48,281 bases of DNA from Candidatus Zixiibacteriota bacterium (GTDB lineage Bacteria > Zixibacteria > MSB-5A5 > JAABVY01 > JAHJOQ01): contig JAGVNY010000140.1 of assembly GCA_020053015.1 (NCBI GenBank), positions 1 to 48,281 of the forward strand, in the 5' to 3' direction. The notes under the pieces were generated by a model, which worked only from the letters and a program-made list of their open reading frames with translations, searched no databases and had not been told where the DNA came from. The translations under genes were made by a program, and so were the position numbers. Below, one piece after another: positions 43,494-48,281 of the stretch (position 1 is its first letter; every line of letters starts with the position of its first letter).

Positions 43494-44255
43494 GTGAGAA
43501 AAACATTGGTTCTTGCGTGTCTCGCACTCGTCTTTACTGCGCCGGCGTTTGGATTCAGCTGGACATTCCACGATTTTGGCGGGACGGTGTTTGACGACAA
43601 CAACAACACAAGCCCAATTGATTACCCAAATATAGGATATCTCCCCTCTCCCGGCCACGGCGGTGAGGGCGGCGAGGGATTTGATCTTGAGGGACTGTTC
43701 TTCGCAGAGGACGATGCCTATCTGTACATAGGATTGACAAGTTCATTTGGTCTCGGTGCGATGTCCGAAGATTTCGGCGTGTTTTCGTCGGGTGATGTGT
43801 TCTTCGGATTCGACGGAAATAAGTATGACTACGCAATTAACGTCGAGGAAGGCAGTCTGTATGCCGTTGACGAGTGGTCGTACATCCCTGAGCGCCCCGG
43901 ATCATACGGTGGCCGCCCGATGATCAAGAACATGGTCGGCGCATACCAGATCGTGTCTGGCGACATCATCGGAGAAGCGGGCTTGATGCTGACGTTCGAA
44001 AGAGGTCTCGAAACCAACCCGCTCAGGCCGCCGATGGATGCCAGCGGTGACACATGGGTGTGGGAGTTCAGGATCGCGAAAGAGGATCTTGATGTGTCGC
44101 AGTATAGCTCGATCACTATTCACAACACCCTTGAGTGCGGCAACGATCTTATCGAGGAGACATTCCCGCGCGACCCGATTCCCGAGCCGACAACGCTGAT
44201 GCTTCTCGGCTCAGGCCTTCTCGGCATGGGTGTGTTGAGAAAGAGATTCATGTAG
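43494..44255 (+). CDS. PEP-CTERM sorting-domain protein
   Basis: 253 residues. The GTG at 43494 is preceded by GGAGG 8 bases upstream; the GTG at 43485 lies inside that ribosome site and is rejected. A signal peptide (to ~residue 20) is followed by a ~200-residue beta-rich extracellular domain with Gly-rich and Asn-rich stretches. The C-terminus ends IPEPTTLMLLGSGLLGMG and RKRF, the standard PEP-CTERM tripartite signal (PEP, membrane helix, basic tail) recognised by exosortase. No exosortase gene is in the window. The domain between the signals resembles no family I can name. Confidence 0.88.
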   Translation: MRKTLVLACLALVFTAPAFGFSWTFHDFGGTVFDDNNNTSPIDYPNIGYLPSPGHGGEGGEGFDLEGLFFAEDDAYLYIGLTSSFGLGAMSEDFGVFSSGDVFFGFDGNKYDYAINVEEGSLYAVDEWSYIPERPGSYGGRPMIKNMVGAYQIVSGDIIGEAGLMLTFERGLETNPLRPPMDASGDTWVWEFRIAKEDLDVSQYSSITIHNTLECGNDLIEETFPRDPIPEPTTLMLLGSGLLGMGVLRKRFM

Positions 44256-44261
44256 GAGGTT

Positions 44262-44371
44262 GTAGGTCGAAACCCTCGCGGTTTCGACTTGTAGGTCCGA
44301 ACCACTGCGGATCGGACTCCGTAGGTCAGGAGCCCTGCACTTGTCCTGAGACTGCGAATGGCGCTCCTGAC
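44262..44371 (+). repeat. Three tandem GTAGGTC-headed hairpin units
   Basis: Unit 1 (44262-44290): GTCGAAACC/GGTTTCGAC, 5-base loop. Unit 2 (44291-44320): GTCCGAACC/GGATCGGAC with one mismatch. Unit 3 (44321-44371): GTCAGGAGC/GCTCCTGAC with a 29-base loop. Each begins GTAGGTC. Stem sequences differ between units but remain paired, so pairing rather than sequence is conserved. They start 7 bases after the PEP-CTERM stop codon. Confidence 0.75.
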
Positions 44372-44497
44372 GGACGAGACAAGACAGGAGGTTGTCATAC
44401 CGAAAGGTGTGATGCAAACATAAGTCAAACCTTAACGGAGAACAAAGCGCAGAGGACAAAACTGACGTAACCAACAAGACATTTCGAAGGGTAACAC
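44372..44497. other. Short non-coding stretch between hairpin units and terminator
   Basis: No gene, repeat or promoter recognised; it may be the 3' untranslated part of the PEP-CTERM transcript. Confidence 0.4.
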
Positions 44498-44530
44498 AAA
44501 GCCCGCCTGACGAAGGCGGGCTTTGCTTTT
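44498..44530 (+). terminator. Rho-independent terminator downstream of the hairpin units
   Basis: AAAGCCCGCC, loop TGACGAA, GGCGGGCTTT, followed by GCTTTT. It would end a transcript carrying the PEP-CTERM gene and the three hairpin units. Confidence 0.8.
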
Positions 44531-44566
44531 GCGGTTGTCGCTGCTCAGCGTCAAGTCACATCTTCG

Positions 44567-44596
44567 TAGCGGCACGGCACCGCCGTGCCCGTAACG
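44567..44596. repeat. GTAG-headed hairpin repeat
   Basis: GGCACGG (44571-44577), loop CACCG, CCGTGCC (44583-44589), flanked by GTAG and GTAAC. It resembles the widespread GGCACGG-type intergenic hairpins of uncultured bacteria. Confidence 0.6.
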
Positions 44597-44682
44597 ACCC
44601 TCACCCCCGTCCCCTCTCCCGCGGTGGGAGAGGGGTCGAAGACACTGAGTCCCGAAGAGTGGTCGAAGACCGGGGTGAGGGT
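44597..44682. repeat. Nested palindromic repeat (CCCTCACCCC type)
   Basis: Outer 11-base perfect stem ACCCTCACCCC (44597-44607)/GGGGTGAGGGT (44672-44682). Inner 10-base perfect stem CCCCTCTCCC (44611-44620)/GGGAGAGGGG (44626-44635). The direct repeat GGTCGAAGAC occurs twice between the inner stem and the outer right arm. Confidence 0.75.
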
Positions 44683-44723
44683 TCATTGGGTGCCCCGCGT
44701 TTTAGGCGGGTTCTCTGTCTTGT

Positions 44724-44775
44724 CGTAGGGCGGTACCCGAAGTCCCCGCGAGGGGACAGAGTGGTCCCGCCTACG
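44724..44775. repeat. Nested hairpin repeat with CGTAGG/CCTACG ends
   Basis: Inner GTCCCC, loop GCGA, GGGGAC (44742-44757) lies within imperfect outer arms CGTAGGGCGGTACC and GGTCCCGCCTACG. It ends 12 bases before the 44787 gene stop. Confidence 0.65.
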
Positions 44776-44786
44776 TGATCCCACGT

Positions 44787-45356
44787 TCAGCATGGATTCG
44801 GCATAGGCGGCCAGCCTCCGTTGAACACGTAATTGATCAGGTAGACGATATCATCAATATCTACCGCCGGATCGCCCCCGCTGCCATCGGCGTCGCCGCA
44901 GCAGATTGCCGGAATCGGCGCCGGACCGCCTGCGAAGACATATTCGATCAGGTACACAATATCGTCGATATCAACCGCCGGGTCTCCCCCGCTGCCGTTG
45001 GCATCGCCCGGTATGCAATACACTCCGAAGTCCTGCCAAAATCCGTGATTCGCCCGATAGCTCGTCGATACTCCCACACCAACCGCTGTCTGCGAGACCG
45101 TGCCATTGAGCACATAGCTTGTCGATGTGCATTCCGACCCGCCGGAAGAGATGACTTGCCAGTGGATTTGGTCGCCCGACAACGGCTCGCTGATTCTGAC
45201 TCGAGCTTGCGGCGGATCCTGCGCCTCCAAGCCAATCGTTGACGATTGATCGTCCACTGCCGCGGGTTTCATCTCAGAACTCTCGCTCAGTGCGGTTGCG
45301 CAGATGACAAGAGTTAGGGCAGCGACAATACACCGAAGCATGTGTGCTGTTTTCAT
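44787..45356 (-). CDS. Secreted dockerin-like protein
   Basis: 189 residues; ATG at 45356, AGGAG upstream. A signal peptide (to ~residue 24) is followed by ~90 residues with SYVLNGTVSQTAVGVGVSTSY and GFWQDF, matching the 39648 protein, and two dockerin-like repeats at ~115-185, each GDAxGSGGDPAVDIDDIVYLI-YVF. The inserted GGDPA makes the calcium loop longer than usual in both repeats. It is co-transcribed after the S74 protein gene (25 bases). Confidence 0.87.
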   Translation of the reverse strand: MKTAHMLRCIVAALTLVICATALSESSEMKPAAVDDQSSTIGLEAQDPPQARVRISEPLSGDQIHWQVISSGGSECTSTSYVLNGTVSQTAVGVGVSTSYRANHGFWQDFGVYCIPGDANGSGGDPAVDIDDIVYLIEYVFAGGPAPIPAICCGDADGSGGDPAVDIDDIVYLINYVFNGGWPPMPNPC

Positions 45357-45381
45357 TGGATGTATCTCCTTTCCGACTTGC

Positions 45382-47034
45382 TCATCTGTCCTCCAGGAGT
45401 TTGTGCAACAATGCCTCCATCTCTGCCAACTGTGCTTTTAGCATCTCGATCTCTTCACGTTGCAGCTGATTCTCGTTGTATAGCGCCTGAATGCCAGCCA
45501 GCGCGACACCATCCGGATCGATCGTAGTTATGTGCGTGTTGTCCTCACCGATGTCGAACGCGGCGTAGAAATCCTGGGCCATCGGGCCTATGTGACGGAT
45601 CGAAGGATTCTGAGCCTTGTAGTTCCAGGAACTTATGGGCAGCAAGGCGATTCTCTCAAGCAACTCCCGTGTGTCGACAAGCGCGAAATTCTCCTTGAGA
45701 TTCCGATCTGAGATGGACGACCATGATCCGCCACCGGCTGCAACCTGCACTCCGGCGTTCGGAGCGCCAGTTCCGTCAATTCCGGTGACGAATCGCACAC
45801 CGCCCGTGGCCCGTGCCGCAAACTCATTGTCAGCCACTGAAGTAAAATCGAAATCGCTCGTGTCTGCCCAGACAAACGCGCCATCGTCATTGGCCTTAGC
45901 TTTCCTGCCGGCAGCGAAGCTGTAGAATCCTCCCGCTACATTGTAGTTGCCGCCCGGGACTGTGGCGTAAGATCCGCTGGCTGTGTTGGTCTCCCCTCCT
46001 CCAATTGTGCTCCCCCAGCCGCTGGCCCTGTTAATCGTCCCACCACAAACTGCGGCGCCCCAGTTACTGGCAGTGTTGCCGGCGCCACCTCCCACAGTGC
46101 TGAAAAAAGAGCCGACTGTGTTCATGTTGCCACCTGCGACGGTACCATAAGCGCCGCTAGCCGTGTGCCCATGGCCCCCGCCGATTGCGGACGAACCACC
46201 CTGGGCGGTGATAGCATTCTCGCTTCCTCCAGCTATTGTGCCATTGCTTTCGATAACGTTCTCCTTGCCGCCACCGATTGTGCTCCAATTCCCACTGATG
46301 GAGTTATCGTGTCCACCTCCGATGGTCGACAAGAAATCACCACTAATGATGTTCCCTGTTCCACCGCCCACCGTATGGTACGAGCCTTCAGCAGTGTTAC
46401 CAGAACCTGCTACGAAGGAAAACTCGCCTGTGTTCGTATTGCCCGGTCCCAATGTAGCTCTGCCTCCAACCCAGCCATCAAGGTCTATGACGACTTCGTA
46501 ATTGTCGTTCATGACCTGTATACGCCCTGGATCTGGATCGAGGTTCATGTCGTCCTGGCCGATTACGAAGAGCGCTGGTTGCCGTTCGCCACCCAGATCG
46601 CCAGCAACTCGGAGATCGCCTTGGATTATCCCCCCCGACGCGCCATCCACCGTGCTTACGCGGTGTGAATAAGCGACAGAAGTCAGTCGCGTGCGCGGGA
46701 CTACATCCTCGCCTTCCACTGCAAGCTGAAGCCAGCGGTCCGGCTCCGCAAATACGGTGTCATCAATCGGAACCTGCGAGCCGAGGATGACCGAGAAGAT
46801 GCCTTCGTTGACGTAAACGTCTGAAGCTTCGGACCAAATCGGATTTCCACCGGTCGAGTCGTCGTAAATGGCGAATGTCATAGAATAAGTGCCGGATACT
46901 GGATCGCCTGAAGTGCCGGTTAAACGCCCCTGGTAGTTGAGCATCTGAGGAGCTGCACCGTATGCGACAGCCGTGAAAGCCAGCGTCAGCAGCCCCAGTG
47001 CAAAAACCATCGATGGCAAATTCGTCTTCTTCAT
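45382..47034 (-). CDS. Secreted YadA-head-like protein with S74 intramolecular chaperone domain
   Basis: 550 residues; ATG at 47034 with GGAGG upstream. A signal peptide (to ~residue 25) and a ~110-residue collagen/fiber-like N-domain (NYQGRLTGTSGDPVSG) are followed by ~residues 195-390 with repeats of the GGGxxNxAxGxxxxV type, the beta-roll head of trimeric autotransporters. A C-terminal ~110-residue peptidase S74 (endosialidase chaperone) domain has the self-cleaving pair Ser442 and Lys447 in SDRNLK, and a final coiled coil. It is probably a trimeric surface fiber that cleaves off its chaperone after folding. No autotransporter barrel or YadA anchor is present, so attachment must be by other means. 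Confidence 0.85.
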   Translation of the reverse strand: MKKTNLPSMVFALGLLTLAFTAVAYGAAPQMLNYQGRLTGTSGDPVSGTYSMTFAIYDDSTGGNPIWSEASDVYVNEGIFSVILGSQVPIDDTVFAEPDRWLQLAVEGEDVVPRTRLTSVAYSHRVSTVDGASGGIIQGDLRVAGDLGGERQPALFVIGQDDMNLDPDPGRIQVMNDNYEVVIDLDGWVGGRATLGPGNTNTGEFSFVAGSGNTAEGSYHTVGGGTGNIISGDFLSTIGGGHDNSISGNWSTIGGGKENVIESNGTIAGGSENAITAQGGSSAIGGGHGHTASGAYGTVAGGNMNTVGSFFSTVGGGAGNTASNWGAAVCGGTINRASGWGSTIGGGETNTASGSYATVPGGNYNVAGGFYSFAAGRKAKANDDGAFVWADTSDFDFTSVADNEFAARATGGVRFVTGIDGTGAPNAGVQVAAGGGSWSSISDRNLKENFALVDTRELLERIALLPISSWNYKAQNPSIRHIGPMAQDFYAAFDIGEDNTHITTIDPDGVALAGIQALYNENQLQREEIEMLKAQLAEMEALLHKLLEDR

Positions 47035-47431
47035 CTTCCTCCTCCAATGAGATACTATGTGAGACATTGCTCTGTCCCCTGCCTTCTCAGCACAGAGTCA
47101 GCACGATTAATGCGTGTCAGTACTCACGGCGGTGATGGGAAAACGAAACACACTCTACGGTCAAAGGCAAGTCATTGAAACAGCAGACTAATCTTGGCTA
47201 TATATCCTCCTTTCGCTCCATAGCTAAACCGGTTCGTACAAGCTTACTCCTTCCTGCTCCATTAGCCACCTCAGGGTCAAGTGCCTTTTCCGAGACGCAG
47301 ATTGAGAGAACTTTCGGTACTGTATTTCATACATAACCACCGAGGCACTTCTTGTCAAGGACAAATACCCGAGGCCTTTCCTCAAAACAAGGTCATGGTT
47401 AGGAGAGGAAGCACTGAGTTTGTGGCAAATT
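47035..47431. other. Intergenic region upstream of the S74 protein gene
   Basis: About 400 bases with no convincing gene; short open frames on both strands lack ribosome sites or recognisable sequence. A TAGTAT before the ATG of the S74 gene could be a -10 box, but no -35 was found. Confidence 0.4.
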
Positions 47432-47549
47432 GCAGGTCGAGCCCTCCTGTCGAAGGCCCTGACGAAGGAAGAGGGCTTGATGATTCGATGGGTATGCGTC
47501 AATCCCCCCTTCCTTCATCAGGGTCTCCGACAAGAGGGATTGATCTACT
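47432..47549. repeat. Two GTAGGTC-type hairpin units in inverted orientation
   Basis: Unit A (47432-47480, plus) pairs TCGAGCCCTC with GAGGGCTTGA; unit B (47499-47549, read on the minus strand) starts GTAGATC and pairs TCAATCCC with GGGATTGA. The units are about 80% identical over 40 bases when B is reversed. Their inner CTTGTC...CCTGNYGAAGG core also resembles unit 3 at 44321-44371. B overlaps the last codons of the next gene by a few bases. Confidence 0.75.
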
Positions 47550-48216
47550 GCGAATCTACTATCTCGTACTTGTGTTGGACTTCCGCTGCGCATTTGATCA
47601 TCGTCAGTGCGCCGCAGTATTTCTTGTCGGTGAGGTCGATCGCACGTTCGACGTCTGCGGGTTTGATTCCCTTGCCGGTGATCTTGTGTGTGAGCACAAT
47701 CTTCGTGAAGACACGCGGATGCTCTTCGGTCATATCCGCGTCGATCTCCATCTCATAGGAGTGCACGTTGAGTCTGCGTTTGATCAGGATCGACAGCACA
47801 TCCATCGCAGCGCATCCGCCCATTCCCACCAGCATCACCTGCATCGGGCGCGATCCCGCGTTGTGACCGCCCACATCCTCGGGCGCATCCATAGTGATCC
47901 AATGGTTGCTCTCCCCTTTCGCTGCCAGTGCGAGACCGTCGATTTGCTTGATATTGACCTTCATGCGTTCAGCCCTTACAAATGGTTGATTCTGGAATGT
48001 GCACTTAGTTTCATGCTGCGATTCAAGGATTGCTATTTCATTAAGGGTCTCTTTAATAACCCGATCCCTATCAAGATTATCGCTCCGTTTCTTCAACAAC
48101 GCAAGCGCGAAGATGCTTCCCTCACCCCGGTCTGGGACCATCCCCTCTCTCGAGAGCGAGTGGATCTGCAGACAATCCATGCCGTAGGGACATGGCGCTG
48201 TGCAGTGCCACGACAT
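47545..48216 (-). CDS. OsmC-family protein with possible N-terminal extension
   Basis: The C-terminal 139 residues from ATG 47964 are a clear OsmC/Ohr-type domain: KVNIKQIDGLALAAKGESNHWITMDAP, a VGMGGCAAMDVLS core with the single Cys of the OsmC group, and a KYCGALTMIKCAAEV end supplying the second conserved Cys. OsmC proteins detoxify hydroperoxides. Upstream in the same frame an uninterrupted 84- to 95-residue stretch (from ATG 48216 or GTG 48249) shows HCTAPCPYGMDCLQ, a charged helical region and ESQHETKCTF; it has normal codon use and no stop. I therefore list the long form; if the extension is not translated, the gene starts at 47964. The N-terminal part matches no family I can name. Confidence 0.75.
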   Translation of the reverse strand: MSWHCTAPCPYGMDCLQIHSLSREGMVPDRGEGSIFALALLKKRSDNLDRDRVIKETLNEIAILESQHETKCTFQNQPFVRAERMKVNIKQIDGLALAAKGESNHWITMDAPEDVGGHNAGSRPMQVMLVGMGGCAAMDVLSILIKRRLNVHSYEMEIDADMTEEHPRVFTKIVLTHKITGKGIKPADVERAIDLTDKKYCGALTMIKCAAEVQHKYEIVDSQ

Positions 48217-48281
48217 AGTATACAGGTTATGCCAAGAGATGGGTGACACATTGAGTGGCGGAGGAGGTATCTTTCTTCGTG
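48217..48281. other. Window-end sequence without a supported feature
   Basis: 65 bases; it may contain the upstream region of the OsmC-family gene. Nothing recognised. Confidence 0.3.

Noticed and set aside
42732-43658. 308-residue minus-strand gene
   Set aside because: The N-terminal half lies in the intergenic region and in the PEP-CTERM gene; a GTG at 43136 with a strong ribosome site explains a shorter product.
44262-44371. Possible CRISPR array
   Set aside because: Units share only a short head and have different stems; spacing is 29, 30 and ~51 bases and there are no unique spacers or cas genes.
47224-47502. 92-residue minus-strand frame
   Set aside because: It runs through the repeat unit and has no ribosome site or recognisable domain.

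Overview
The window comes from an uncultured-type Gram-negative bacterium of moderate GC content. I think candidate phylum Zixibacteria or a relative is most likely. That is inferred from several secreted proteins ending in paired dockerin-like repeats of the form DIDDIVYLINYVF-GGP-P, from cohesin-like secreted proteins, and from outer-membrane proteins sitting beside a complete 14-subunit complex I. No rRNA or other firm taxonomic marker is present.

Layout: 1-653 is the N-terminal part of a GAF/HisKA sensor kinase (minus strand, cut by the window edge). 985-5097 (plus) holds purF and a large secreted subtilisin-like protease with a C-terminal dockerin pair, the latter behind a consensus promoter. 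5221-19703 (minus) is an uninterrupted nuoA-to-nuoN operon (nuoABCDEFGHIJKLMN) with one foreign member, a 70-residue CPYC glutaredoxin between nuoM and nuoN. 19871-21322 is a secreted cohesin-like/dockerin protein with its own promoter. 21473-30267 (minus) looks like one seven-gene transcription unit read from a strong promoter at 30386-30414: fused formiminotransferase-cyclodeaminase, PHP phosphoesterase, secreted HEFFH metallopeptidase, ECF-type S component, TonB-receptor-like barrel, HD-domain protein and UMF1-type MFS transporter.

30397-39483 is mixed metabolism: two metallo-beta-lactamase-fold hydrolases, an ElaB/YqjD-like (DUF883) membrane anchor protein with a small membrane partner, a deoxyhypusine-synthase-like protein, an acyl-CoA dehydrogenase, an acyl-CoA (propionyl-CoA type) carboxylase beta subunit, a secreted cohesin-like protein and a homocysteine S-methyltransferase-family protein. 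39648-48281 is an accessory, surface-oriented region: a small dockerin protein, tRNA-Ala(TGC), a TPR lipoprotein with a cohesin-like partner, a Cys-rich small protein, a PEP-CTERM protein, an island of hairpin repeats, a dockerin protein co-transcribed with a YadA-head/S74-chaperone protein, a second inverted hairpin-repeat pair, and an OsmC-family protein with an unexplained Cys-containing N-terminal extension.

Functionally, the window joins aerobic/anaerobic respiratory NADH oxidation (complex I) to a large set of exported proteins that appear built to dock to each other or to the cell surface. The least explained parts are the dockerin/cohesin-like surface set, the family of GTAGGTC-headed hairpin repeats, the S-component/TonB-barrel uptake operon, and the glutaredoxin inside the nuo operon. 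No phage, integrase, transposase gene or CRISPR array was seen.
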